A stretch of 64,000 nucleotides of DNA from an uncultured Clostridia bacterium (GCA_944393405.1 CALYAC010000012.1:14708-78707), one strand, 5' to 3'; counted from the first letter of the stretch, positions 37,887 to 47,762 are shown. Numbers and translations: made by a program. Notes: generated from the letters alone by a model not told the origin.

Positions 37887-40025
37887 TTAAAATTTTAATG
37901 ACCGCCTCCGGCCACCGCCGCCACCGCGGCCTCCTCCGCCATATCCACCGTGACCACTAAAGCCACCATATCCGCCACTTCTAGCAATATGTGAAGCATG
38001 GTGTGTTGCAGTTCTAAATGAACGACAACTATAATGGAAATTTCTAGAGCTATAATAAGGATTGCTAAGCATTGGACTCATGTTCATATCAGGACATCTA
38101 ATCTTTAAAGCAGCAATAACTTTTTCAGAAATTCCAAATGCTGTTGCATATACTAAATATTGTTCCCATAAAGGTAATTCTATTATTGTACGTTCATTCA
38201 TTAGAGTTTCGCTATTTAAAAAGTTATATAATCCTCTCCACTTAGCATATTCATCTTCACCAAATTGTGTAAGTAAAACATAATTTCTAGATAATTTTCT
38301 AAGATAAAGAGAACCTATGAAAAATGCTATACCTAAAATAAAATATGAACCAAAAGCTAAATCAAAATGAGTCTGATAAGATAAGAAATTTACTAATGTT
38401 ACAAGTAAAACACCTATTATTCCAAACATTGTAGAAAGAGATTGAGTTTGTAATCTTGGTTCTTTATAGTTTGCTTTTTGGAAGTATTTTTCAGTTACGC
38501 CTATATTAATTATTGAATTTTCAATGTTTTTAACAAATGTATAAGTATTTTCATAATCAGAAGAAACTTTTGATTGGAAGCTTGACATTGTTATTTCATT
38601 TCCAAGAGAATGTCTTACTATTAAATTAAAATATTGTTCCTCTGAAGGTGTAAGTGGTTCTAATTTTTTCTCATTTAGCATGTTTGAGTCTAATGCTTCA
38701 GATGTATTATTATTCTCATTTATATCAGTAGAAATAGAGAATGTTATTGGTGCCTGTTTATATTTAACAATTATTTTTACATTACTTGATATCCAGTCTT
38801 TTTGAGAATCTACTCTATCTAGTTCAATATAACCTTTACGAACTAAACTTAGCATTATTGATGAATAACCATCTATATCCTCAGTTTTCTTATGAGGTTT
38901 GTGCTTACAAAAGACTAGATTAGAAGCAAATATTGGATCAAGATTACTAGGAATCTCTCTAAAATAATCTACTTGTATTGTAGGTTTATAAAAATTATGT
39001 TTTTGCCTTATTTGCTTATCTTTTCTTGAAAGATAAATTATTAATAAAATAACTCCTACTAAAGATAGTGATAGTACTATAAATTTAAGGCCTATGTATT
39101 TATCTTTAGTTTGATCATAGTCTGTTTGTTCTTGCCTTAGTTCGTCTAATGCAGGATCATTATAGTAATAATTTCTTGATGCATAATCAGTAAATTTATG
39201 CTTATCTGCTCCAAATGAAACTAATGTAAATTCGATATATTCATTATATGGTTTGAATTTTAATTCTGATTCATCTAAATCAAATGAAAAAGTATAATAT
39301 CCAGGATTTAATGTACTTGATTCTGTAAAAGGAAAATTATATGAATTTGTTCCAAAAGTATGAGCTTCATAATTTCCTGGATTTGGCATATCTTTATCTG
39401 GAATTAATATTTGACCTTTAAATGAATTTAAATATTTAATTGTATCTTCTGAATAGAAAGATAAATATAATTCAGAGCAATCGCCATAACGTAAAGCAGC
39501 ATTATACATTTCATATTCAATTTCAAAGGTAATATTTTCACGATACAATCCATCCACATAGAAAAATATACATTCGTAATTTCTAGCAGATTCGCTATAA
39601 GGTCCATCACTATGATACCATTTTCCAGGACCATATTTAGAAGTACTAGTATAATCTGAATCATCCCAATATAGTTTTGGGCTTTCTACATATTCAATTT
39701 CAGTTCCGTCATCAAGTATTTGTTTTACAGAATTTACTTTATAACTTACTTTTACTCCATCTACATAACTTTCAGGTAAATCTCTCCATAATTCCCAGAA
39801 TAGATTACTTTTAGATGCAGCATGAATATCAAAAGTTAATCTTTCGGTAACAACAACTTTACCATTACTTCCAGGTTCATCAACTAAAACAGCTTTATAA
39901 TCAATATCTGATATTCTGGCATAGTCAAATGGATTCAAGTTTATATCCTCAAACATATAGGTAAATTCACTAATTAAGCTTATTAATAGTATGAATACGA
40001 CAATAATAAGAGTACTTTTCCTCAT
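37887..40025 (-). CDS. DUF2207 membrane protein with glycine-rich tail
   Basis: 712 aa. N-terminal signal/anchor (about residues 4-22), an extracytoplasmic DUF2207 domain (about 35-290; ERLTFDIHAASKSNLFWELW is characteristic), a transmembrane helix at about 312-330, a cytoplasmic region, two more helices at about 560-605, and a C-terminal Gly-rich tail (GGYGGGGRGGGGGRRR). The CDS is normal host G+C apart from the tail. Function of DUF2207 proteins is unknown; the family is found across bacteria at the membrane. Confidence 0.88.
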   Translation of the reverse strand: MRKSTLIIVVFILLISLISEFTYMFEDINLNPFDYARISDIDYKAVLVDEPGSNGKVVVTERLTFDIHAASKSNLFWELWRDLPESYVDGVKVSYKVNSVKQILDDGTEIEYVESPKLYWDDSDYTSTSKYGPGKWYHSDGPYSESARNYECIFFYVDGLYRENITFEIEYEMYNAALRYGDCSELYLSFYSEDTIKYLNSFKGQILIPDKDMPNPGNYEAHTFGTNSYNFPFTESSTLNPGYYTFSFDLDESELKFKPYNEYIEFTLVSFGADKHKFTDYASRNYYYNDPALDELRQEQTDYDQTKDKYIGLKFIVLSLSLVGVILLIIYLSRKDKQIRQKHNFYKPTIQVDYFREIPSNLDPIFASNLVFCKHKPHKKTEDIDGYSSIMLSLVRKGYIELDRVDSQKDWISSNVKIIVKYKQAPITFSISTDINENNNTSEALDSNMLNEKKLEPLTPSEEQYFNLIVRHSLGNEITMSSFQSKVSSDYENTYTFVKNIENSIINIGVTEKYFQKANYKEPRLQTQSLSTMFGIIGVLLVTLVNFLSYQTHFDLAFGSYFILGIAFFIGSLYLRKLSRNYVLLTQFGEDEYAKWRGLYNFLNSETLMNERTIIELPLWEQYLVYATAFGISEKVIAALKIRCPDMNMSPMLSNPYYSSRNFHYSCRSFRTATHHASHIARSGGYGGFSGHGGYGGGGRGGGGGRRRSLKF

Positions 40026-40152
40026 TACATCACCCTTTTATAAAAATATATTGAAATAATTATATATAAAAAGAAAATAAAAGTAAACAGTAACATTTAA
40101 TTTTAAATAACATATTATATAATACTAAGACATATTTTTGAAGGAGGAAACC

Positions 40153-40833
40153 GTGGCTAAGATAATTATTTTTAATAATGATACAGATCGTATGGAGACA
40201 TATTATAGGGGAGAAGAAGAGCCAATGCCATATAATACAAATGGAACATTAAAAGTTAAAGAATTTAGAGGATCTAGTAAGTCTTCTACTTTATGGACCA
40301 CAAAAAGAACAATGCAAAGTTGGAATAGTCAAAGATATATTTTTGGTTCTGCAATACCTGTAGGTTTTGCTTTCAAGAGACCATGGGAGGGAGGACATGG
40401 AACACAAAGTCAACATTATGCAGGTACAGCATTTGATGTAGGTCAAAGGCTTTCACAGTCTCAAAGAACTAGACTTTGGAATTCAGCGAATAATTCTGGA
40501 GTATGGTCTTTTGTAGAACCATTATCTCTTACACCTACATGGGTACATTTTGATAAAAGATTTGGAAAACCTGCTTGTAGTTCTGGAGGATATCCTTTAA
40601 TAAAAAGAGGAAGTTTAAGTAATTATGTATTAATTGCACAGGACGATTTAAATACCTTGGGATATAGAACAAATGGGCTTGATGGAATTTTTGGGTCAGC
40701 TACACAAAATGCAGTTAGAAGTTTTCAACAATCAGTAGGGTTATCTGTAGATGGAATTATAGGTTGTAATACTTGGAGGTCACTACAAGAAGCTGTTGTT
40801 GGAACAGGAAGAACGAGTACAACAATAGACTAA
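40153..40833 (+). CDS. M15-type peptidase with peptidoglycan-binding domain
   Basis: 226 aa from the GTG at 40153 (RBS gaaggagg; an upstream TTG lies within the RBS). SQHYAGTAFDVGQRL and TWVHFDKRFG give the SxHxxGxAxD and HxD zinc-ligand pattern of M15/VanY-type D,D- or L,D-peptidases. Residues about 160-217 are a PG_binding_1 domain (LGYRTNGLDGIFGSATQNAV). No signal peptide seen. It could be a spore or vegetative cortex/wall hydrolase, or a phage-type endolysin. Confidence 0.82.
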   Translation: MAKIIIFNNDTDRMETYYRGEEEPMPYNTNGTLKVKEFRGSSKSSTLWTTKRTMQSWNSQRYIFGSAIPVGFAFKRPWEGGHGTQSQHYAGTAFDVGQRLSQSQRTRLWNSANNSGVWSFVEPLSLTPTWVHFDKRFGKPACSSGGYPLIKRGSLSNYVLIAQDDLNTLGYRTNGLDGIFGSATQNAVRSFQQSVGLSVDGIIGCNTWRSLQEAVVGTGRTSTTID

Positions 40834-40834
40834 A

Positions 40835-40888
40835 ATAAAAAAGGGGAAGAGATCATAGCTTGAAACTCTTGCTAAGAACTCTAACCCC
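40835..40888 (-). terminator. Terminator of the GC-rich membrane-protein gene
   Basis: On the minus strand GGGG-tt-AGAG pairs with CTCT-t-CCCC, followed by a T-run. It may also serve the convergent M15 gene. Confidence 0.6.
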
Positions 40889-40909
40889 ATTACCTCAGCT
40901 TGTCTTTTG

Positions 40910-41269
40910 CTACACAATGCTTAAGATAATCCTGCACCATGTTGGCATGGTTTGACGGTGACGTCTTACCATCCGAAGCATTGGTCTCTTTATGGAGACC
41001 GTTGCTATGACAGCGACAATGGCGGAAATAATCCAGCCGATAGCCACCGTGTATGGTGCTAAGATTTCTACTGCAGCGTACAGCAGAATTGCGATGATCA
41101 GTGCGACACCTGAGTATCTCCGAGTCTCCTGGATAAACATCATGGCGATTGCGCCAAAGATCAGCAGTGCCAACAGCGAGTAAATCGCCGTTGTGTTGGC
41201 GTAGACAAATCCGAAGATCTGTGCCATCAATACATTGATGGCAAAAAGGACTGTTGCAAAAATGATCAT
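40910..41269 (-). CDS. Four-helix membrane protein, holin-like, high-GC import
   Basis: 119 aa. Four hydrophobic segments (about residues 1-23, 28-48, 54-73 and 76-97) are followed by a basic tail (KRPMLRMVRRHRQ). Size, helix number and charged tail resemble phage holins, but the family was not recognised. RBS aggaggg lies 10 bases before this ATG. A 60-base sample (41041-41100) is 47% G+C by hand count, far above the neighbours. Single gene with its own consensus promoter and terminator, between an M15 peptidase gene and mraZ. An overlapping +1 frame with an ATG closer to the RBS was rejected as not protein-like. Confidence 0.65.
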   Translation of the reverse strand: MIIFATVLFAINVLMAQIFGFVYANTTAIYSLLALLIFGAIAMMFIQETRRYSGVALIIAILLYAAVEILAPYTVAIGWIISAIVAVIATVSIKRPMLRMVRRHRQTMPTWCRIILSIV

Positions 41270-41305
41270 AAAGCATGACCCTCCTTTATATTTTTTATAA
41301 AGTAT

Positions 41306-41334
41306 ATTATACCATGAATTTACATAAAAGTCAA
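41306..41334 (-). promoter_or_regulatory. Near-consensus promoter of the membrane-protein gene
   Basis: On the minus strand: TTGACT (41334-41329), 17-bp spacer, TATAAT (41311-41306), in AT-rich host-like DNA. Confidence 0.82.
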
Positions 41335-41422
41335 AATGTTACTTGTTGTAAAGTAAAAAATCAAAACATAGAAATATTAAGAAAAAAAGTATAAAAAAAC
41401 ATAAAAAAATTAACAAAAATAC

Positions 41423-41451
41423 TTGCAATTTATAAATACTTGTATTACAAT
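41423..41451 (+). promoter_or_regulatory. mraZ promoter
   Basis: TTGCAA (41423-41428), 17-bp spacer, TACAAT (41446-41451), directly upstream of the GTGG repeats. Confidence 0.7.
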
Positions 41452-41457
41452 CTAATT

Positions 41458-41487
41458 GAAGTGGAGAGAAGTGGTAGAAAGTGGTAT
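41458..41487 (+). promoter_or_regulatory. MraZ operator boxes
   Basis: Three 10-bp units GAAGTGGAGA, GAAGTGGTAG, AAAGTGGTAT, each with GTGG in the same phase. Tandem GTGG-type repeats downstream of the -10 are the known binding sites for MraZ, which autoregulates the division cluster. Confidence 0.82.
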
Positions 41488-41511
41488 AAAAATGAAGAGA
41501 GGTGAAACATA

Positions 41512-41943
41512 GTGCTTATCGGTGAATATGAACATTCTCTAGATGCAAAAGGCAGATTGATAATGCCTGCAAAGCTTAGAGAAGACATAGGTGAAAAGTT
41601 CATAATAACAAAGGGACTTGATGGGTGCTTATTCGGCTTTTCTCAAAATGAATGGACAAACTTTGAAGAAAAATTAAAAACACTTCCACTTACTAATAAA
41701 AATGCTAGAGATTTCGTAAGATTTTTCTTATCAGGAGCAACAGAATGTGAAATTGATAAGCAAGGTAGATTTTTAATAGCTGGTAACCTAAGAGAATATG
41801 CAGAGATGGAAAAAGAAGTTGCAATAATCGGTGTAGGTACTAGAATTGAAATTTGGAACAAAGAAAAATGGAAACAATACAATAGTGATGAAAATATTTC
41901 AGCAGATGCAATTGCTGAAAACATGACAATGCTTGGTATATAA
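41512..41943 (+). CDS. mraZ: Transcriptional regulator MraZ
   Basis: 143 aa, GTG start, RBS gaggtg. Two SpoVT/AbrB-like halves: [20 protein letters not shown] and [22 protein letters not shown]-binding regulator at the head of the division and cell-wall cluster. Its operator boxes lie 25-54 bases upstream. A 436-base gap with a repeat array separates it from rsmH, unlike most clusters where the two are adjacent. Confidence 0.96.
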   Translation: MLIGEYEHSLDAKGRLIMPAKLREDIGEKFIITKGLDGCLFGFSQNEWTNFEEKLKTLPLTNKNARDFVRFFLSGATECEIDKQGRFLIAGNLREYAEMEKEVAIIGVGTRIEIWNKEKWKQYNSDENISADAIAENMTMLGI

Positions 41944-41965
41944 CTTTAATAAAGTTTATATAAAC

Positions 41966-42278
41966 ACAAAAGATAAAACCTAAAAACACAAAAGATGCCA
42001 AACCCATTTGTATAACAAAAGAAAAAAATTAGAAGAACAAAAGATTATTTGATTAAATTTAATTAAAACAAAAGATAATAAAAAAGTAAACAAAAGATAA
42101 TTTTAACTAATGAAAAATAAATTTTAGTAGAACAAAAGCTTTTAATAAAACAAAAGATATTTTAATTCTCAAAAGATAAAATGTTGATTGTTTATACATA
42201 AAAAATTTAAACTTAAGAAAAATAAAAAATTAACGAAAGATAAAATAAAAACAAACAAAAGATAATTAAACAAAAGAA
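41966..42278 (+). repeat. Array of twelve ACAAAAGAT repeats in the mraZ-rsmH gap
   Basis: The 436-base gap 41944-42379 has no gene. It holds twelve same-strand copies of ACAAAAGAT (seven exact, five with one change) starting at 41966, 41988, 42015, 42037, 42068, 42090, 42132, 42150, 42169, 42233, 42255 and 42270. Four neighbouring pairs are exactly 22 bases apart. The gap's remaining sequence is A-rich with no G-rich structure. A related pair occurs at 48799-48840 between mraY and ftsW. Confidence 0.65.
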
Positions 42279-42310
42279 AAAGTTACTAAAATAAGTAATT
42301 TAAGGGTAAA

Positions 42311-42353
42311 GCATACAGTTGGTATAATTTATACCAACTGATTATGCTATAAT
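42311..42353 (+). promoter_or_regulatory. Palindromic operator and extended -10 promoter before rsmH
   Basis: CAGTTGGTATAA (42316-42327) and TTATACCAACTG (42329-42340) form a perfect 12-bp inverted repeat around one base, extended by GCATA/TATGC (42311-42315, 42343-42347). It runs into an extended -10 TGCTATAAT (42345-42353). The 1-base centre makes a DNA operator likelier than an RNA hairpin, and there is no T-run. Confidence 0.65.
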
Positions 42354-42379
42354 TTATTTTTAGCTATGAGGTGTAAGCA

Positions 42380-43321
42380 TTGGAATTTAAACATAAACCT
42401 GTTTTATTGAATGAATGTATAGAAGGACTAAATATAAAACCAGATGGAATATATGTAGATGGAACCATTGGAGGAGCCGGACATAGCCTAGAAATTGTTA
42501 AAAGATTATCCGAAAAAGGATTGCTTATTGGAATTGATCGAGATGAAGAGGCTTTAAAAGCCGCAAAGAATAAACTTAAAGAATTTAAAAATGTAAAATA
42601 TATTCATGGAAATCATGATGATATAAATAGATTACTAAAAGAACAAGGAATAGAAAAAGTTGATGGAATATTACTTGATCTAGGTGTATCATCTTATCAA
42701 TTAGATGAAAAAAGCAGAGGTTTTAGCTATATAGAAGACGCAAGATTAGATATGAGAATGGATAAAACTCAATCTATAGATGCAGAGTTTGTAATTAATG
42801 AATATTCAGAGGATGAATTATTTAAAATAATATCGGAATTTGGAGAAGAAAGATATGCAAAAAATATAGCAAAGAATATATGTGAAAAAAGAAAAGAGTC
42901 AAAAATTAAAACTACAGGTGAACTAGTAGAGATTATAAGAAATTCTATTCCTAAATCAAAACAGAATGATGGTCATCCCGCAAAAAGAACTTTTCAAGCT
43001 ATTAGAATTGAAGTTAATAATGAACTAAAGCCATTATATAATACAGTAATAGAATCAGGGAAAATGTTAAATGAAAATGGTAGACTAGCCATTATAACTT
43101 TTCATTCATTAGAAGATAGAGCAGTAAAAGAAGCTTTTATAGAGCTAGAAGGAAGATGCACATGTCCAAAAGATTTACCATATTGCATTTGTAATTATGT
43201 ATCATATGGAAAAATAATAACTAAAAAACCAATAATTCCAACAAAAGAAGAACAGGAAGAAAATAGTAGAAGCAAAAGTGCTAAACTAAGGATTTTCGAA
43301 AGAAGACAAAAGAAAGATTAG
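42380..43321 (+). CDS. rsmH: 16S rRNA (cytosine1402-N4)-methyltransferase
   Basis: 313 aa, TTG start, RBS gaggtg. [13 protein letters not shown] start, SAM motif [10 protein letters not shown] (about residue 28), [19 protein letters not shown] (about 100), and the C-terminal [13 protein letters not shown]. Also named MraW. First gene after the palindromic operator and 20 bases from the FtsL-like gene. Confidence 0.96.
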   Translation: MEFKHKPVLLNECIEGLNIKPDGIYVDGTIGGAGHSLEIVKRLSEKGLLIGIDRDEEALKAAKNKLKEFKNVKYIHGNHDDINRLLKEQGIEKVDGILLDLGVSSYQLDEKSRGFSYIEDARLDMRMDKTQSIDAEFVINEYSEDELFKIISEFGEERYAKNIAKNICEKRKESKIKTTGELVEIIRNSIPKSKQNDGHPAKRTFQAIRIEVNNELKPLYNTVIESGKMLNENGRLAIITFHSLEDRAVKEAFIELEGRCTCPKDLPYCICNYVSYGKIITKKPIIPTKEEQEENSRSKSAKLRIFERRQKKD

Positions 43322-43341
43322 AAAAGAGGTGAAATTAACTT

Positions 43342-43851
43342 ATGGCAAATTATAGGTATAATAGATACCAATATGAAACTAGCCCAAGAAAATTACAACC
43401 TGAGTATGAACCAATAAAAGAACCATATTCTAGAAAAAAGACAACTACTGTTAAAAGAAAAAAAGAAAATATAAAACCAAAAAGACATCTTAAAGTACAT
43501 GTAAAAGTAGTAGTATATGTTTTATTAATTTTTGCTAGTTTGTTTGTTATAAGTTATAGAAACTCATTAATAAATGAAAGTTTTACAGAAAATGAAAATC
43601 TAAAAACGGATTTAGCTGCACTTGAAAAACAAAATGAACAGTTAAAAGTTAATTTAGAGAATAGTTTAAATTTAACAAATATTGAAAAATTAGCAGAAAA
43701 AAAATTAGGAATGCAAAAATTAGATAATAGTCAAAAAGTTTATGTTAGCTTAGATAAAAAAGATTATGTAGAACCAGCTAGTGAAAAAGTCGTAATAGAG
43801 GATAACGAAAACTGGTTTACAAAAATATTAAATACTTTGTTAGGAAAATAA
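43342..43851 (+). CDS. ftsL: FtsL-like cell-division protein
   Basis: 169 aa, RBS gaggtg. Basic cytoplasmic tail, one transmembrane helix (about residues 54-72), then a leucine-zipper-like coiled coil (ENLKTDLAALEKQNEQLKVN) and the IEKLAEKKLGMQKLD end typical of FtsL. Position between rsmH and the transpeptidase gene is the classical one. It is followed by a terminator, so the downstream PBP needs its own promoter or read-through. Confidence 0.85.
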   Translation: MANYRYNRYQYETSPRKLQPEYEPIKEPYSRKKTTTVKRKKENIKPKRHLKVHVKVVVYVLLIFASLFVISYRNSLINESFTENENLKTDLAALEKQNEQLKVNLENSLNLTNIEKLAEKKLGMQKLDNSQKVYVSLDKKDYVEPASEKVVIEDNENWFTKILNTLLGK

Positions 43852-43890
43852 AGATTAAAATATAATTAGATATATTTTAGTCTTTTTTTT
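43852..43890 (+). terminator. Terminator inside the division cluster
   Basis: AGATTAAAATATA (43852-43864) / TATATTTTAGTCT (43871-43883), one G-T wobble, 6-base loop, then T-run to 43890. Confidence 0.75.
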
Positions 43891-43939
43891 GTATGTTTGA
43901 ATACAATTAATTTAGATAATATTTGTTAGGAGAATAGAT

Positions 43940-46148
43940 ATGAGAAAGATAAAAAGAAAGGAGATAAAAACAAATGAAAAAAAATTTCATAAAGGATTAA
44001 GCTCGAAAAGTGAAAGAGGGAAGCTTGTAAAAAAGATAAAACAAAAAGAGAATTTAGAGAAGCAAGATGAAGTTAATAAAATTAAAAAGAAATTAGAAAA
44101 TAAGAAAAATAAAAAATTTAAAAATCAACTTAAAAATAATAAAGTGATATATGAAGAAAAGTATGGAGAGATAAGTAGAAGAAAAAGAATGAAGATTTGG
44201 ATAATAGTAGTAATTCTTATTTCTATTCTATTTATAGCAAGAATAGGATGGATACAATTTGGAATGGGAAACTGGCTTAAAGAAATGGCATTAGAACAAC
44301 AGAGTTTAGATAGAGTGATTAATCCAAGAAGAGGAACGATATATGACTCAAGTGGAAAAAATATATTGGCTGTAAGTAGTACTGTAAATACTATTACTAT
44401 AAACCCAGTAAATATATCAAAAGAGAATAAAGAAAAAGTAGCAGAAGCTTTAAGTAATATTTTTGATTTAGAGTATGATGATATTTTAAAAAAAGTAAAT
44501 AAAAAAACATCAATAGAAACAATTGCAAGAAAAGTAGAAAAAAGCAAAGCGGATGAGTTAAGAAAATGGATGGAAGATAATAAAATAGATACAGGAATTA
44601 ATATTGATGAAGATACAAAAAGATTTTATCCATATAATAGTTTAGCTTCACAAGTTATTGGATTTTGCGGATATGATAATCAAGGATTAGATGGAATTGA
44701 AGCCATATATGAAGAAGAACTAAAAGGAGAAAAAGGTAGAATAACTAAGGTAACGGATGCACAAGGGGGAGAAATTGAAAATGAGGAAGAAAATTATATT
44801 TCTGCAACAGATGGAAATGATTTAATTCTTAGTATTGATTTAACAATTCAAGGTATCGCAGAAAAATACCTAAAAGAAGCATGTATAGATAATAAGTGTA
44901 CAGATGGTGGAAATATAATCATCATGAATCCTAAAACTGGTGATATTTTAGCAATGGCCCGGGTATCCAAACTACAATTTAAATGAGCCATATGAAACAA
45001 CAATAGAGGAATTAAAGGTAAATTGGGAGAAAATGTCTCAAACAGAGCAAATAAAAGAAATGCAAAAAGTATGGAGAAATAAAGCAGTTGCAGATACATA
45101 TGAGCCAGGATCCACTTTTAAATTAGTAACAGCATCAGCAGCACTAGAGGAAGGAATAACTACTACAGATAAAGAAGGAGAGTTTTGTTGTACAGGAGGT
45201 ATAACTGTAGCAGGAGTACGAATAAGTTGTTGGAGATATTATAATCCTCATGGTAGTGAGAGTTTAAGGCAAGCATTAATGAATTCATGTAATCCTGTAT
45301 TTATTGGACTTGGCCAAGAAATAGGAGTTAGTAAATACTATGATTATCTAGAAAAATTTGGTTTACTTAGAAAAACTGGTATTGATTTACCAGGAGAAGC
45401 GGGGAGCATTTTTTTAAAAGAAGATAAAGTAGGACCAGTAGAACTTGCAACAATATCTTTTGGTCAAAGATTTGAAATAACGCCTATTCAAATGATAACG
45501 GCTGTAAGTACTATTGCTAATAAAGGAACTTATGTTAAACCAAGAATTGTAAAAAAAATAATAAATAACGAAAATGGAGAAGTAAGAGAAATAAAACCTG
45601 AAAAAACAGAAAATGTGATATCTAAAAAAACAGCAGAAGATGTATTAAGTATGATGGAATCAGTGGTAGAAGAAGGTACTGGAAAAAATGCCAGTGTGCA
45701 AGGATATTCTATTGGAGGTAAAACAGGTACTTCAGAAGATGGTGTTAATACAGGTAAATATGTAACTTCGTTTGTAGGTGTAGCACCAATATCTGATCCA
45801 GAGGTTGTAATATTAATAACACTATATAATCCAACAGGAGAGGGTGGACATCAAGGAGGTGGAGTGGCAGCACCTATTGGTTCTCAAGTTTTGGGAGAAG
45901 TATTACCATATTTAGAAATACAAAAAGATACAGAAGATGAAAATATGATAAGCGAAGAAGTTATAGTTCCTAATATTACTGGAATTACAATTTCAGAAGC
46001 AAAGAAAAAATTAAAAGATGCTGGATTAGATATTAAATATGAGGAAACTGAAGAAGATATTTCAAATAAAAAAGTAATATCACAAGTACCAAATGAAGGC
46101 ATGAAAGTTAACAAAGAAAGTAAAATTATAGTAGAATATGAAAAATAA
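43940..46148 (+). pseudogene. PASTA penicillin-binding protein (PBP2/SpoVD-like), frameshifted
   Basis: Two adjacent frames together make a full class B PBP: residues 1-339 end GDILAMA, and a +1 frame continues GYPNYNLNEPY from 44961. The break is an extra C in the run at 44958-44960 (gcccggg); removing one C restores AMAGYPNYNL, which aligns with the intact paralog at 29339-31693 (AMATYPDYNL). Motifs present: NPRRGTIYDSSGKN, GSTFK (SxxK), NSCNPVF, GGKTGTSED and one PASTA repeat. Either a sequencing/assembly error or a real inactivating mutation. Upstream frame ends at 44986; the first downstream ATG is at 45033. Confidence 0.85.
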
Positions 46149-46247
46149 AGAAGAAAAAAAGACTTTAAACTATATACAAAAAAAGAATTTAGTTATATAA
46201 TGTAAAAGGCATATTCTATAATAAGAGAGAAAGGGGAAAGTCTATTT

Positions 46248-47744
46248 ATGGAATTAAAGAAAATATTAGCTGGATTAGAGGGATTAAAAGTAAAGGGAAA
46301 CTTAGATTTAGAAATAAATAATATAAGCAATAATTCTAAGAAAATTAAAGATAAAGACCTTTTTGTTGCAATTAAAGGTTTTGATGTTGATGGACACGAA
46401 CATATAACAGAAGCAATAAAAAATGGTGCAATAGCAATTTTGGCACAAGAAGATCAAATAAATAAAGAGTTAATAAAAGAAATTCCAGATAATATAACTC
46501 TAATATTATCTCAAAATACAAGATATGCACTAGCTATAGCTGCTTGTAATTTTTATCAAAATCCATCTAAAAAAATGAAATTAATAGGGGTTACAGGAAC
46601 AAAAGGAAAAACAACAACAACATATATGATAAGAGACATACTAGAAAAACAAGGTATTAAAGTTGGATTAATAGGAACTGTAGCTTCATATATAGGGGAT
46701 AGAAAAATAGCAGATAATGAAAATACAACACCAGAAAGTTTAAAGTTACAAGAAATATTTAGCAAGATGCTAGAAGAAAAATGCGAAGTTGTTGTAATGG
46801 AAGTTTCATCACAAAGTTTAAAACTAGATAGAGTAGCAGGATGTGAATTTGAAATAGGGATATTTACAAATTTTGCAGAAGACCATATTAGTGAAAAAGA
46901 ACATGAAGATATGGATGATTATTTTAATTCAAAAGTAAAGTTATTTAAAATGTGCAAAAAAGGTTTGGTAAATGCTGATGATGTGTATGCATCAATGGTA
47001 CCAAAGTTAGTTCCAGAATGTCAATTTACAACATATGGAATCGACAATTATTGTAATTTTTTAGCTAAAGATATTACAGTAACAAATCAATATGTAGACT
47101 TTAAAGTAAAAATAACCGATAGAAATGAAAGGGTTAAAGTTTCTATACCAGGTAGATTTAGTGTATATAATTCATTAGCAGCAATTTATGTTGCAATGCA
47201 ATTTGGTTGCTCAAGCGAAAATATAAAAGAGGCATTAGTAAATATAAGAGTTCCTGGAAGAAGTGAACTTGTTGATAATAAATTAGGATTGACTATAATG
47301 ATTGATTATGCTCATACACCAGAGAGTTTAGAAAAAATATTATCTTCAGTAAAAATTTATACTAAAGGAAGAGTAATTAGTGTATTTGGTTGTGGAGGAG
47401 ATAGAGATAAAAATAAAAGACCAATGATGGGTGAAGTTTCTGGAAGAGTTGCTGATTATACAATTATAACATCAGATAATCCAAGAACGGAAAATCCAGA
47501 AGATATAGTTGATAGTATTGAAGAAGGAATGAAAAAGACAAAAGGAAAATATGAAATAGAAGTTAATAGAAAAGAAGCAATAAGGAAAGCAATAACTATG
47601 GCAAATAAAAAAGATATAATAGTTCTTGCCGGTAAAGGTCATGAACAATATCAAGAAATTAATAAAGTAAGATATCCTTTTGATGAAAATGAAATAGTAA
47701 ACTCAATAATTAACGAAATTGTAGAAAAGAAAAATAAGAACTAA
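46248..47744 (+). CDS. murE: UDP-MurNAc-L-Ala-D-Glu:meso-DAP ligase
   Basis: 498 aa, RBS aaaggggaa. ATP loop GVTGTKGKTTTTYMI (about residue 113), the EVSSQSLKLDRV carbamylated-lysine region and the DNPRTENPEDI motif (about 409), whose Arg binds meso-diaminopimelate; so DAP-type peptidoglycan is inferred. Its partners mraY, ftsW and murG follow; murF, usually next, is absent. Confidence 0.96.
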   Translation: MELKKILAGLEGLKVKGNLDLEINNISNNSKKIKDKDLFVAIKGFDVDGHEHITEAIKNGAIAILAQEDQINKELIKEIPDNITLILSQNTRYALAIAACNFYQNPSKKMKLIGVTGTKGKTTTTYMIRDILEKQGIKVGLIGTVASYIGDRKIADNENTTPESLKLQEIFSKMLEEKCEVVVMEVSSQSLKLDRVAGCEFEIGIFTNFAEDHISEKEHEDMDDYFNSKVKLFKMCKKGLVNADDVYASMVPKLVPECQFTTYGIDNYCNFLAKDITVTNQYVDFKVKITDRNERVKVSIPGRFSVYNSLAAIYVAMQFGCSSENIKEALVNIRVPGRSELVDNKLGLTIMIDYAHTPESLEKILSSVKIYTKGRVISVFGCGGDRDKNKRPMMGEVSGRVADYTIITSDNPRTENPEDIVDSIEEGMKKTKGKYEIEVNRKEAIRKAITMANKKDIIVLAGKGHEQYQEINKVRYPFDENEIVNSIINEIVEKKNKN

Positions 47745-47762
47745 TGAAGAGGAGGAAATTTT

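Noticed and set aside
40890..41276. A 128-aa frame overlapping the four-helix membrane protein, with an ATG nearer the RBS.
   Set aside because: Composition is Cys/His/Arg-rich and not protein-like, while the 40910-41269 frame has four clean hydrophobic segments. The overlap is a shadow of the real gene in high-GC DNA.
41966..42278. The ACAAAAGAT array as a CRISPR.
   Set aside because: Units are 9 bases, spacing is irregular (15-64 bases), and the intervening sequence is A-rich rather than unique spacers; no cas genes are present.
43940..46148. Two separate PBP-fragment genes.
   Set aside because: The two frames are one protein split at a single extra base; each alone lacks part of the transpeptidase fold.
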